DNA of 11,820 bases from Pseudomonadota bacterium (GTDB lineage: Bacteria; Pseudomonadota; Gammaproteobacteria; DAOUQR01), in the NCBI GenBank assembly GCA_030625525.1, contig DAOUQR010000009.1, positions 1-11,820 of the forward strand, read 5' to 3'. Shown here piece after piece: positions 1-7,538 of the stretch; positions within the stretch are counted from its first letter, which is position 1; every line of letters starts with the position of its first letter. The notes under the pieces were generated by a model. The model was not told the origin of the DNA and searched no databases. It saw only the letters and a program-made list of their open reading frames with translations. The translations under genes were made by a program, and so were the position numbers.

Positions 1-34
1 TGTCAATCCAAAATTGCCATCCTTGATTTTTCAT
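1..34 (-). CDS. N-terminal fragment of a 5-oxoprolinase/hydantoinase-type protein (runs off left edge)
   Basis: On the minus strand an ATG at 34 opens a frame reading MKNQGWQFWID, after which the window ends; the next codon begins with A. Bacterial ATP-dependent 5-oxoprolinases of the hydantoinase A/B family typically start with W-x-FWIDRGGTFTD, part of the acetate kinase-like ATP-binding fold, and an AGA/AGG Arg codon would fit the last visible base. A purine-rich stretch (AAGGG and GGTGGG) lies upstream as a possible ribosome binding site. The gene is co-directional with prpD, 179 nt downstream of it. In the gap (35-213) I see no other gene and no clear terminator. Only 11 residues are visible, so this is family recognition from a very short motif and the right product could differ. 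Confidence 0.5.
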   Translation of the reverse strand, partial: MKNQGWQFWID

Positions 35-213
35 AGCCCACCAACCCTTTTAGATAAGAAAAAATGTCAGACACAGAGTGTTTATCAAATAATAATCTAA
101 AATCATTGCCTTATAAATCTCAACATTCGGTCTTGGACACAGGTGGATAACTAAACCTTGATAATTCACAAATCTGCATACAAAATTGTGAAAAACATGA
201 GGTATAGAAACTA

Positions 214-1635
214 TTAAAATAAATCTGTAAATTCTGCCACACTCATTTGGCTGAGTTTATCGTGATCGCTACAGAGAGCTAATAACTGTGTCACTCTATC
301 ATTATCAAATTGCGTTGATAAATTATGTTCGAATTTTTCGATCAAAACAGGGATCCCCTCTTCACGACGACGACGGTGACCGATTGGATATTCAACTTTG
401 ATCAAATCTGTTTGCGTGCCGTCTTGGAAAAACACTTGCAAGGTATTGGCGATGGATCGCTTGTTCGTGTCGAGGTAATCTTTTGAAAATGTTTTGTCTT
501 CTGTTACTACCATTTTATCGCGGAGTTGGTCAACTCGGGGATCCTTTGCGATGTTATTTTCATAATGATCAGCGGTTAAATTTCCAAATAATAAACCAAT
601 TGCAGTCATGTATTGTAGGCAGTGATCACGATCAGCCTGATTGTGTAACGGCCCTTTTTTATCAATAATACGTATCGCAGATTCATGAGTTGAAATCGTG
701 ATTTTTTCAATTTTGTCGAGTTTATCTTTGACGTCGTGATGCAATTTAACAGCAGCTTCTACAGCCGTTTGTGCATGAAATTCTGCAGGGAATGAAATTT
801 TAAACAACACATTCTCCATCACATACGATCCAAAATCGCGCGCTAATGAAAACGTTTTGCCTTTGAAACTCACGTCATAAAAACCCCAGGTCGGTGCGGA
901 TAGAACACTCGGGTATCCCATTTCACCCGTCATAGCGATCAACGCTAAACGAACAGCACGACTGGTTGCATCACCTGCGGCCCATGATTTTCGTGAGCCC
1001 GTGTTTGGGGAATGACGATAAGTACGCAATGACTGGCCATCCACCCACGCATGTGAAAGTGCGCGTAAAATTGCATCACGATCACCGCCTAACATTTTTG
1101 TTACAACGGCTGTGGTTGCTACTTTAACTAAGACAACATGATCAAGACCTACGCGGTTAAAACTATTATCCAGTGCCAATACACCTTGAATTTCATGCGC
1201 TTTAATCATCGCCGTTAACACATCTTTCATTGTGAAATTAGCTTGACCGGATTGGCGTGTTAAATAATCCGCTACCGCTAAAATACCACCGAGATTATCT
1301 GATGGATGACCCCACTCTGCCGCAAGCCAGGTATCATTAAAATCTAACCAACGGATCATCGTTCCGATATTAAAAGCTCCTTGAACGGGATCGAGTTGAT
1401 ACGATGTACCAGGTACTTTTGCTCCATTCGCTAATTCCATTCCCGGCACAATTGGGCCGAGTAACTTTGTGCATTCTGGATAATTCAACGCAAGCAAACC
1501 ACAACCTAAGGTATCCATCAAACAATAGCGTGCGGTTTGATACGCTTCATCGCTATTAATTTCATAATCTAAAACATAATCTGCGATTTTTTGTAAAACC
1601 GCATCATAGTCCGGTCGAATATTTTGCTCGCTCAT
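214..1635 (-). CDS. prpD: 2-methylcitrate dehydratase PrpD (MmgE/PrpD family)
   Basis: Encodes 473 residues, close to the roughly 480 usual for PrpD. The enzyme dehydrates 2-methylcitrate to 2-methyl-cis-aconitate in cytosolic propionyl-CoA catabolism, without an Fe-S cluster. The most diagnostic stretch is residues 96-120, with WLDFNDTW followed by [11 protein letters not shown], nearly the same as in enterobacterial PrpD. Other family features are FPAEFHAQT (282-290), DRDHCLQY (335-342) and GHRRRR (419-424). The ATG at 1635 overlaps the prpC stop by 4 nt (ATGA), and AGAGGA at 1647-1642 lies 6 nt upstream of the start inside prpC, so translation is probably coupled. It is the last gene of the MFS-prpC-prpD operon. 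The frame is intact with no missing segment. A paralogous MmgE-type dehydratase is possible in principle, but adjacency to prpC makes PrpD much more likely. Confidence 0.96.
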   Translation of the reverse strand: MSEQNIRPDYDAVLQKIADYVLDYEINSDEAYQTARYCLMDTLGCGLLALNYPECTKLLGPIVPGMELANGAKVPGTSYQLDPVQGAFNIGTMIRWLDFNDTWLAAEWGHPSDNLGGILAVADYLTRQSGQANFTMKDVLTAMIKAHEIQGVLALDNSFNRVGLDHVVLVKVATTAVVTKMLGGDRDAILRALSHAWVDGQSLRTYRHSPNTGSRKSWAAGDATSRAVRLALIAMTGEMGYPSVLSAPTWGFYDVSFKGKTFSLARDFGSYVMENVLFKISFPAEFHAQTAVEAAVKLHHDVKDKLDKIEKITISTHESAIRIIDKKGPLHNQADRDHCLQYMTAIGLLFGNLTADHYENNIAKDPRVDQLRDKMVVTEDKTFSKDYLDTNKRSIANTLQVFFQDGTQTDLIKVEYPIGHRRRREEGIPVLIEKFEHNLSTQFDNDRVTQLLALCSDHDKLSQMSVAEFTDLF

Positions 1636-2753
1636 GATCTTTCCTCTATCGGTACAAAGTCTCGAGGTTCAGGGCCAATATACTCTGCAGACGGTCGAAT
1701 TAATTTATTATCTGCACGCTGCTCAATAATATGCGCAGCCCAACCAGTGACACGCGACATGACAAAAATAGGGGTAAACATCGCTGTCGGGATCCCACAA
1801 AAATGGTAAGCCGATGCACTATAAAAATCTAAATTTGGAAATAATTTTTTCTCATCCCACATCACTTGCTCGATGCGTTCTGACACATCATACAAACGCA
1901 TATCACCTTTGGCTTCGGCCAAATGTTTAGACCATTGTTTAATAATATCTGAACGTGGATCGGATGTTTTATAAACGCGATGACCAAAGCCCATGATTTT
2001 TTCTTTATTCGCGAGCATTGTTTTCAATGTGTTTCCCGCTTCATCAGCCGAACTAAAGCGTTCAATTAAAGCCATTGCTGCTTCATTTGCGCCACCATGC
2101 AGAGGGCCACGCAATGTTCCGATCGCTGAGGTCACGGCTGAATAAAAATCAGAAAGTGTGCCAGCCGTCACTCGAGCAGCAAAAGTTGAGGCATTAAATT
2201 CATGTTCTGCGTATAAAATTAAAGAGACATCAACACAACGACGTACCGTTTCATCCGGTGATTGTCCGTGTAATAAATGGAGAAAATAGCCAGCGATTGA
2301 ATCATCATTTAATTCTGTTTCAATCTGTTTGCCATTGTTAGCAAAGTGATACCAATAACAAAGCATGGCGGGAAACAAAGCGAGTAATCTATCGGCAATC
2401 GCTTTTTCTTGTGAAAAATTTTCTTCCGCCTCAACCGTTCCTAACATAGAGCAAGCCGTTCGTAACACATCCATTGGATGAGCGCTTGCCGGAATTTGTT
2501 CAAGTACGGTTTTAATTGGCTGCGGAAGCTTACGTAATTTGAGTAAACGATTTTTATAATCGCTGAGTTGAGACGAGTTGGGTAATTCACCATAAATAAG
2601 TAGGTAAGCGACTTCTTCAAAGGTCGCTTTATCAGCGAGGTCGCTAACATTATAACCACGATAATTTAAGCCTAAACCTTCCATACCAACCGTTGCGACG
2701 GCGCTACGACCAGCAACGATACCTGCCAATCCTGACGTGGCGGCATTTGACAT
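1632..2753 (-). CDS. prpC: 2-methylcitrate synthase PrpC (citrate synthase family)
   Basis: Condenses propionyl-CoA with oxaloacetate to 2-methylcitrate, the entry step of the methylcitrate cycle. With the start chosen here it has 373 residues, typical for the short proteobacterial PrpC type. Citrate-synthase-fold catalytic residues are visible: His219 in GPLHGGANE, His258 in GFGHRVYK and Asp309 in [19 protein letters not shown] (182-190) is also conserved. FPNLDFYSA with a short N-terminus favours PrpC over the housekeeping GltA, and the prpD overlap supports this. Two in-frame ATGs lie 6 nt apart (2759 and 2753). The strong AAGGAGA at 2766-2760 directly abuts the first, so I chose the second, which has normal spacing. 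It lies 32 nt after the MFS gene on the same strand, without room for a separate promoter of usual size. Some side activity as a citrate synthase is known for the family. Confidence 0.95.
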   Translation of the reverse strand: MSNAATSGLAGIVAGRSAVATVGMEGLGLNYRGYNVSDLADKATFEEVAYLLIYGELPNSSQLSDYKNRLLKLRKLPQPIKTVLEQIPASAHPMDVLRTACSMLGTVEAEENFSQEKAIADRLLALFPAMLCYWYHFANNGKQIETELNDDSIAGYFLHLLHGQSPDETVRRCVDVSLILYAEHEFNASTFAARVTAGTLSDFYSAVTSAIGTLRGPLHGGANEAAMALIERFSSADEAGNTLKTMLANKEKIMGFGHRVYKTSDPRSDIIKQWSKHLAEAKGDMRLYDVSERIEQVMWDEKKLFPNLDFYSASAYHFCGIPTAMFTPIFVMSRVTGWAAHIIEQRADNKLIRPSAEYIGPEPRDFVPIEERS

Positions 2754-2759
2754 ATTCAT

Positions 2760-2766
2760 TCTCCTT
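2760..2766 (-). promoter_or_regulatory. Shine-Dalgarno site that decides the prpC start
   Basis: AAGGAGA on the minus strand sits immediately before the ATG at 2759 and 6 nt before the second in-frame ATG at 2753. A ribosome needs several bases between the two, so the second ATG is favoured and the protein would begin MSNAAT rather than MNMSNAAT. Confidence 0.7.
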
Positions 2767-2785
2767 GTTAAGTTTTTGTATTCCT

Positions 2786-4078
2786 TTAATCAACAACACT
2801 GCGTGCATGAGTTTCTTTAATACCAACAATTGCGGCAAAAAATGCAAGTACGTAGCAGATTGGAACGATGACTAAAGCTTGCTGATAAGCACCAACCGAG
2901 AGATGACTCAATCCTCTCAAGGAATGTGTATACGCATAATGACGCAAAATCATACCGATTAATGGCGTCAATATTAAACCGCCCGCAACCACCGCAAAGT
3001 TGGTGACTCCAGCTGCCGTTCCGACATGTTCATGTTTATGATTTTCACGCACCACAGCAAAACATGCTGATTGCCCACTGGCTGCAAAGCCCATAATAAA
3101 TAACACGACATCCAACTCAGCGAATGCAATGCCATTTACAAATAATAAGAAAAATGAACTCGCTGCACCGGTGAGTGCGACCAGCGCTAACGGCATTCTA
3201 CGTAAAGCAATTCTATCAGACAGCCATCCCAAAAAAGGACTCCCTAAACCGACACCTAACCACATCCACGCTAAAGATTGCCCTGCCGCAATCGTTGAAA
3301 AGCCATAATCCTGCTTTAAATATTCAATTCCCCAAAATCCTGCGAATACCACGATAGGTGCCCAAATGGCAAAACCATATAATGCAACCCACCAAGTTTG
3401 TTTTTTGCATAACACGGCTTTTAAGCGCTGCATCTCCGTTTCAGAAGTGCCTTCAGCTTTCTTCGGATGATTCACGGCCTGCGGATCATCATCACGAATA
3501 TAAAACCAGATTAAAAACATCAATAAAAAACCAATCACAGCCAAACCATTAATCGAAGTCCGCCAGCCGACTCGATGGATATTCTGAGCAAGCTGCCCTT
3601 CACACACAATAGCTCCGTCGGAGCACATAAATTGAGCCACACCCGCAGCCAAAGCAAATTGATTCGGGCGAAACCAACGCGCGATTAAAACAAGCACACC
3701 GATAAAAGAACAAGCGGATCCAGCACCACTTAAGAGGCGGCCTATAGAAGCAGACACCATGCCGGTTGATAAGCCTAAAACCAACGCACCCAAAGCACAC
3801 AAACCAGTTGCTAGCGCAAGAACACGCCTGGGACCATATCGGTCAAACAACAAACCCGCATAAATCTGCATCGGTGTATAAGTAATAAAATAAGCGCTAA
3901 AAATAAAACTAACGCCCGCCGCGTCTATCGCTAAGTCATTGGATAATGGCTTCACCATCACGGCCGTTGAGACTTGTAATATAAAAACATAGAAGTAAAA
4001 AATCGTGGCTAAGGCGACTACAAAGTACGAAAGTAACCCCACTTTGCTCGTCTGTGCGTGTTGTTGAGAGGTATCCAA
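2786..4078 (-). CDS. MFS transporter, likely co-transcribed with prpCD
   Basis: A 430-residue polytopic inner-membrane protein of the major facilitator superfamily with about 12 hydrophobic segments. I place them roughly at 14-36, 52-75, 86-104, 107-122, 126-148, 172-194, 228-250, 264-286, 296-316, 322-343, 353-378 and 399-420. The two halves carry the MFS loop motif between helices 2-3 and 8-9: [11 protein letters not shown] (75-85) and [11 protein letters not shown] (284-294). A hydrophilic loop at 195-226 separates the halves. The start is TTG at 4078: no in-frame ATG occurs between it and the upstream TGA stop, the next Met is residue 41 inside helix 1, and AGGG lies 8 nt upstream. The substrate cannot be read from sequence. 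Its place as first gene of a prpC-prpD operon suggests uptake of a propionate-yielding or tricarboxylate compound, which is inference only. Confidence 0.9.
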   Translation of the reverse strand: MDTSQQHAQTSKVGLLSYFVVALATIFYFYVFILQVSTAVMVKPLSNDLAIDAAGVSFIFSAYFITYTPMQIYAGLLFDRYGPRRVLALATGLCALGALVLGLSTGMVSASIGRLLSGAGSACSFIGVLVLIARWFRPNQFALAAGVAQFMCSDGAIVCEGQLAQNIHRVGWRTSINGLAVIGFLLMFLIWFYIRDDDPQAVNHPKKAEGTSETEMQRLKAVLCKKQTWWVALYGFAIWAPIVVFAGFWGIEYLKQDYGFSTIAAGQSLAWMWLGVGLGSPFLGWLSDRIALRRMPLALVALTGAASSFFLLFVNGIAFAELDVVLFIMGFAASGQSACFAVVRENHKHEHVGTAAGVTNFAVVAGGLILTPLIGMILRHYAYTHSLRGLSHLSVGAYQQALVIVPICYVLAFFAAIVGIKETHARSVVD

Positions 4079-4086
4079 TTGAAAAT

Positions 4087-4090
4087 CCCT
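4087..4090 (-). promoter_or_regulatory. Ribosome binding site supporting a TTG start for the MFS gene
   Basis: AGGG (minus strand 4090-4087) followed by 8 nt and then TTG at 4078. This spacing is normal and is the reason the TTG is accepted as the true start. Confidence 0.55.
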
Positions 4091-4106
4091 GTGAAAAAAC
4101 TGTTCG

Positions 4107-4135
4107 ATTAAAACACATCAAACCATGAAAAGCAA
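4107..4135 (-). promoter_or_regulatory. Candidate sigma-70 promoter of the MFS-prpC-prpD operon
   Basis: In the 74 nt between the F-box gene stop and the MFS start, the minus strand has TTGCTT (4135-4130), a 17 nt spacer and TTTAAT (4112-4107, five of six matches to TATAAT). Transcription would start near 4100 with a leader of about 20 nt. The -35 match is weak and no regulator site such as a PrpR-type operator is recognisable. Confidence 0.35.
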
Positions 4136-4152
4136 TTTAAACGACACACGGA

Positions 4153-5712
4153 TCAACTTGAATAAATACGACCCAAGCGTCCATGATCAAGAGCGGCCTG
4201 ATGCACATCTAAATCCTGCTCAACGCCCTCTCCCATCAAGTTATCACGGAATGCATTCGCTGCGTTGAGTTTATCTGTTCGCGAAATATTAAATAAGCGA
4301 CCGAAAAGTCGAGTCGGCTGGGCAAAAAATTGAAAACCAAATAGAGAAAATTTATAAGGATACGCTTTGATTTGTTTATTGCGTTCTGCAATATAGTTCT
4401 CTAGTTCCAATAATTCACGTAACTTGCCTCTGGCAAATTTAAACGGTTTTTTGTTGTTAAAATTAGTCTCTATCGTATTAGCGCCTGCTTTGATCAACTC
4501 CACCGTCATTTCATATTGATCGACACTCGCGGCATAATGCAGCGCATTATTGCCATGTGCATCACGAGATGTAACATCCGCTCCATTGGCAATTAAGTGT
4601 GTGACCAATTCACGGTTGCCACTCTGAATAGCATGAAACAAGGCCCTCCTTTCATGAGCACCCGCATGATTAATCGATGCACCAGCCTCCAATAAATCGA
4701 TGACCATCGGGAGACAACCTTTAGCCGCCGCGATAATGAGTGCTGTATTTTGGTCGGCATGAACTTGGTTGGGATCCGCGCCCTTATCTATTAAATGTTT
4801 TGCAGCCAGCGTGTCTCGCTTCTCCGCAGCAGAATATAAAGCGGTGTGCCAACATTGGTTGCAAGTGTGATTGATATCCGCTTCGTTATCGGCTAAAAAA
4901 TCGATCGTCTCTATCTGGTTATTTTCTGCGGCAATGATAAGTGCCGTCGAGCCTTGCGCGGTTTCTTCATTAACATCAACACCGCTGTCCAACAATGCCT
5001 TCACGGCCGTGAGCTGGCCAAATTTAGCCGCACAATAAATAGGTGTTTGTTTACGCCATGTCTTTGCTTGAGCTGAGACGTTACCACCCAATGAGCTTAG
5101 CGCATCAAAAACCTTCAAAGGCTGATTACAAATCGCAGCCCAGTGCATGATGGTGAGCTTGTCTTCTGGATCAGTGATTACAAAATCAATGCGATCCTCA
5201 CGAGTAAAGTAGGGTTCGATCAGCATATTAAAAAAATGATCGAGTAAATGCTGCTGCCTGGTGACACAGGCCCACTCCAGCAAAGTGCGTCGTCGTAAGT
5301 GATCTCTATATGTTATCAAATCAATGAACGATAATTTAGCCGTTGAAAGCTGCCCCAAATCACCTTCTTTAACCCAGGAAAATAATTGACAGACGTTTAA
5401 ATCGAGAGGGACAATCTCGTGACCGCGTTGATGCTCACCTGGAAGCAATGCCACGCCATAGCTTTTCAAATAAGTCTGTTGAAAGCATTCAAACCAATTA
5501 GAATCAACATCTTTTAAGGCCGGAAAATGCAGGTTAAACTTATGTTTCCACAAGGGTCCATCGGATGTAATTTTGTTAAAGCGTTTATCTTGCTCCCTAA
5601 ATTTGACAATATCTTCTGGACTCAACTTTAACAAAACGTGTATAAGAAGCTCATCTGGTAACAAATCCAACTGATTTGAATCCTTAACCAAAAGCTCAGA
5701 GGAATCGTACAC
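4153..5712 (-). CDS. F-box and ankyrin-repeat protein, putative host-directed effector
   Basis: Encodes 519 residues. An F-box-like motif covers about 15-60: LDLLPDELLIHVLLKLSPED, then a conserved downstream W in GPLWKHKF (52-59). Eukaryotic F-boxes bind SKP1 of SCF ubiquitin ligases. Residues 141-416 hold about eight ankyrin repeats. Clear ones start near 185, 221, 254, 287, 321, 354 and 387, with GADPN, GADV and LHYAAS signatures; the first (141-165) is degenerate. The last ~90 residues are basic to mixed, end in GRLGRIYSS and match no domain I know; there is no CaaX box, signal peptide or membrane segment. F-box plus ankyrin is the architecture of Legionella AnkB-type Dot/Icm effectors that steer host ubiquitination. 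Secretion here is inferred, since no secretion gene is in the window. The start is GTG at 5712 with AAGGAA 6 nt upstream. It is divergent from maeA and separate from the MFS operon. Confidence 0.85.
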   Translation of the reverse strand: MYDSSELLVKDSNQLDLLPDELLIHVLLKLSPEDIVKFREQDKRFNKITSDGPLWKHKFNLHFPALKDVDSNWFECFQQTYLKSYGVALLPGEHQRGHEIVPLDLNVCQLFSWVKEGDLGQLSTAKLSFIDLITYRDHLRRRTLLEWACVTRQQHLLDHFFNMLIEPYFTREDRIDFVITDPEDKLTIMHWAAICNQPLKVFDALSSLGGNVSAQAKTWRKQTPIYCAAKFGQLTAVKALLDSGVDVNEETAQGSTALIIAAENNQIETIDFLADNEADINHTCNQCWHTALYSAAEKRDTLAAKHLIDKGADPNQVHADQNTALIIAAAKGCLPMVIDLLEAGASINHAGAHERRALFHAIQSGNRELVTHLIANGADVTSRDAHGNNALHYAASVDQYEMTVELIKAGANTIETNFNNKKPFKFARGKLRELLELENYIAERNKQIKAYPYKFSLFGFQFFAQPTRLFGRLFNISRTDKLNAANAFRDNLMGEGVEQDLDVHQAALDHGRLGRIYSS

Positions 5713-5717
5713 AAGTA

Positions 5718-5746
5718 TTTCCTTTTTTCTAAATCAGGACTATATT
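5718..5746 (+). promoter_or_regulatory. Weak candidate promoter for maeA
   Basis: The 70 nt divergent gap must carry signals in both directions. On the plus strand TATATT at 5741-5746 has a 17 nt spacer to TTTCCT at 5718-5723. The -10 is good (five of six), but the -35 is poor and overlaps the ribosome binding site of the opposite gene. I found no convincing promoter for the minus direction. Confidence 0.25.
5719..5724 (-). promoter_or_regulatory. Ribosome binding site for the GTG start of the F-box/ankyrin gene
   Basis: AAGGAA on the minus strand (5724-5719) is 6 nt upstream of GTG at 5712, supporting this non-ATG start and the complete F-box in the product. Confidence 0.6.
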
Positions 5747-5770
5747 GATGATCAGAACAACACTAAACCA

Positions 5771-5774
5771 AAGG
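5771..5774 (+). promoter_or_regulatory. Ribosome binding site that selects the maeA ATG
   Basis: AAGG is 8 nt before ATG at 5783 but only 5 nt before the TTG one codon upstream, so the ATG is the better start. Confidence 0.5.
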
Positions 5775-5782
5775 CACCTTTG

Positions 5783-7510
5783 ATGCAAGATTACAAATAT
5801 ATCCGCGATCAAAAAACACAACAAGAATACATTGAAACGACACTCTACGGAAAAGCCGTGCTTTCCGTCCCTCAGCTCAACAAAGGAACTGCCTTCACCG
5901 AAGCTGAACGTCAACACTTTAATTTATTAGGTAAATTACCGCTACGCATTGAAAATCTTGATGAACAAGTGCGTCGTTGTTATCGACAGTTCCGATCCTA
6001 TGAAAATCAACTCAATCGAAATATTTATCTCAATAATTTATTAGATGTGAATCAAGTGCTTTTCTACAAACTTATCAGTGAGCATCTCAGTGAAATGATC
6101 CCGACCATTTACACACCCATCGTCGGTGAAGCAGTCAAACAATACAGTCATGAATTTCGTCAACCGCGTGGGCTTTATATCAATTACACGCAGCGTGATC
6201 AGATCAGGGAAATTTTATCAAATCGCTCAAACGCGAATATCGATGTGATGGTTGTGACTGATGGTGAAGGCGTCTTAGGGATTGGTGATCAAGGTATAGG
6301 TGGCATGGATATCCCCATCGCCAAACTCATGGTTTATACCGTATGCGGTGGAATAAACCCCTGGCGCACCCTCCCTATCTTTCTGGATGTGGGCACCAAT
6401 AACCAGTCTTTATTAGATGATCCAGTCTATTTAGGTTGGCGACATAAACGGATCCAAGGCGATGAATATTATGAATTCATTGACGAATTTGTCGAGGCTG
6501 TTCGCGAAACATTTCCAAAAGCTTTTTTTCATTGGGAAGATTTTGGACGCGATAATGCTCGACATATCTTAGATACGTATAAAAAGAAATTCTGTACCTT
6601 CAACGATGATATTCAAGGCACGGGGGCAGTGACGTTGAGTGCACTACTCGCCGCCGTTAAAGCAACAGACGGTGAACTCACCGAGCAGCGTATCGTTGTA
6701 TTCGGTGCCGGCACAGCAGGCACCGGTATTACGGATCAAATTAAATGGGCGATGGAAACGCTGGGCCTATCCAGCGAAGAAGCGAATAAGCGATTTTGGC
6801 TGATCGATCGCAATGGCTTATTAATGAATGATATGGAATTAACACCGGCACAGGTTCCATATGCACGTGACCGTCAAGACATTAGCGATTGGGAAATCCA
6901 AGATCCAAAACAAATCAGCTTATTAGACACCATCACAAATGCTAAACCCACTATTTTAATCGGCTGCTCTGCTGTGGGTAGTGCCTTTACACGAGATATT
7001 ATAGAAACCATGGCAAGACACGTCGAGCAACCGATTATTTTTCCACTCTCTAATCCAACCGATCACGCTGAAGCAACCCCGTCTGATTTATATAAATGGA
7101 CTAAGGGAAAAGCGATCGTCGCATCAGGCTCACCCTTTGCTCCGATTAGCTATGAAGAGCAACGCATTGAAATTGGGCAATGTAATAATGCCTTAGTATT
7201 TCCGGGAATTGGTTTAGGTGTGATAGCCGTCGGTGCGAAATTACTCACCGAAGAAATGCTATGGGTAGCCTGCGAAGCCCTACGTGAACTTGCACCAGTC
7301 TTAACGGATCCCAATGCACCTGTCTTGCCGAATCTCGACCAAGCAAATCATGTAGCAAAAACAATCGCACTCGCTGTCGCAAAACAAGCGATTAAACAAG
7401 AGATCGCTACGAAAAATACCGATGCCGACCTCAAAGCCATCATCGATGAATTATTTTGGCATCCGAATTACTGCGAGTTACGCAAAGTCAGTGAAATCGT
7501 CACGTCATAA
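5783..7510 (+). CDS. maeA: NAD-dependent malic enzyme (malate to pyruvate + CO2)
   Basis: Oxidatively decarboxylates L-malate to pyruvate in the cytosol, linking the TCA cycle to pyruvate. At 575 residues it matches the long MaeA/SfcA type (about 565 in E. coli). The N-terminal malic domain holds LNKGTAFT (32-39), FNLLG (46-50), IYTPIVGEA (109-117, Tyr110 being the expected catalytic Tyr), VVTDGE (157-162), GDQGIGGM (168-175) with Lys181, and LDVGTNNQ (201-208). Metal ligands fit E252/D253 in WEDF and D276 in FNDDIQGT. The NAD domain begins with FGAGTAG (307-313) and contains PLSNPT (421-426), ASGSPF (447-452) and QCNNA (466-470). ATG at 5783 is preferred to TTG at 5780 because AAGG at 5771-5774 is 8 nt from the ATG. 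pabB follows after 28 nt, possibly in the same transcript. The close MaeA match favours NAD over NADP, but cofactor choice is not proven. Confidence 0.95.
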   Translation: MQDYKYIRDQKTQQEYIETTLYGKAVLSVPQLNKGTAFTEAERQHFNLLGKLPLRIENLDEQVRRCYRQFRSYENQLNRNIYLNNLLDVNQVLFYKLISEHLSEMIPTIYTPIVGEAVKQYSHEFRQPRGLYINYTQRDQIREILSNRSNANIDVMVVTDGEGVLGIGDQGIGGMDIPIAKLMVYTVCGGINPWRTLPIFLDVGTNNQSLLDDPVYLGWRHKRIQGDEYYEFIDEFVEAVRETFPKAFFHWEDFGRDNARHILDTYKKKFCTFNDDIQGTGAVTLSALLAAVKATDGELTEQRIVVFGAGTAGTGITDQIKWAMETLGLSSEEANKRFWLIDRNGLLMNDMELTPAQVPYARDRQDISDWEIQDPKQISLLDTITNAKPTILIGCSAVGSAFTRDIIETMARHVEQPIIFPLSNPTDHAEATPSDLYKWTKGKAIVASGSPFAPISYEEQRIEIGQCNNALVFPGIGLGVIAVGAKLLTEEMLWVACEALRELAPVLTDPNAPVLPNLDQANHVAKTIALAVAKQAIKQEIATKNTDADLKAIIDELFWHPNYCELRKVSEIVTS

Positions 7511-7538
7511 CCCCAGGCTCTCAAGCAGATACAAAACT

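Noticed and set aside
71..81. ACAC-AGA-GTGT palindrome in the 35-213 gap
   Set aside because: Four-base arms occur by chance and there is no second copy or known operator match.
142..150. DnaA-box-like GGTGGATAA
   Set aside because: One mismatch to the consensus, single copy, and no cluster or AT-rich unwinding element to suggest an origin.
165..192. TTCACAA/TTGTGAA inverted repeat downstream of prpD
   Set aside because: A 7 bp AT-rich stem with a 14 nt loop and no T-run after it on the minus strand; not a usable terminator call.
483..668. Short plus-strand frames inside the prp, MFS and malic enzyme genes
   Set aside because: They are antisense or off-frame shadows of strong genes, with no homology or ribosome binding sites.
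7422..7538. Upstream extension of pabB to an earlier ATG
   Set aside because: It would overlap the end of maeA by 89 nt and add a 39-residue tail unlike PabB; the ATG at 7539 gives the family's usual N-terminus.
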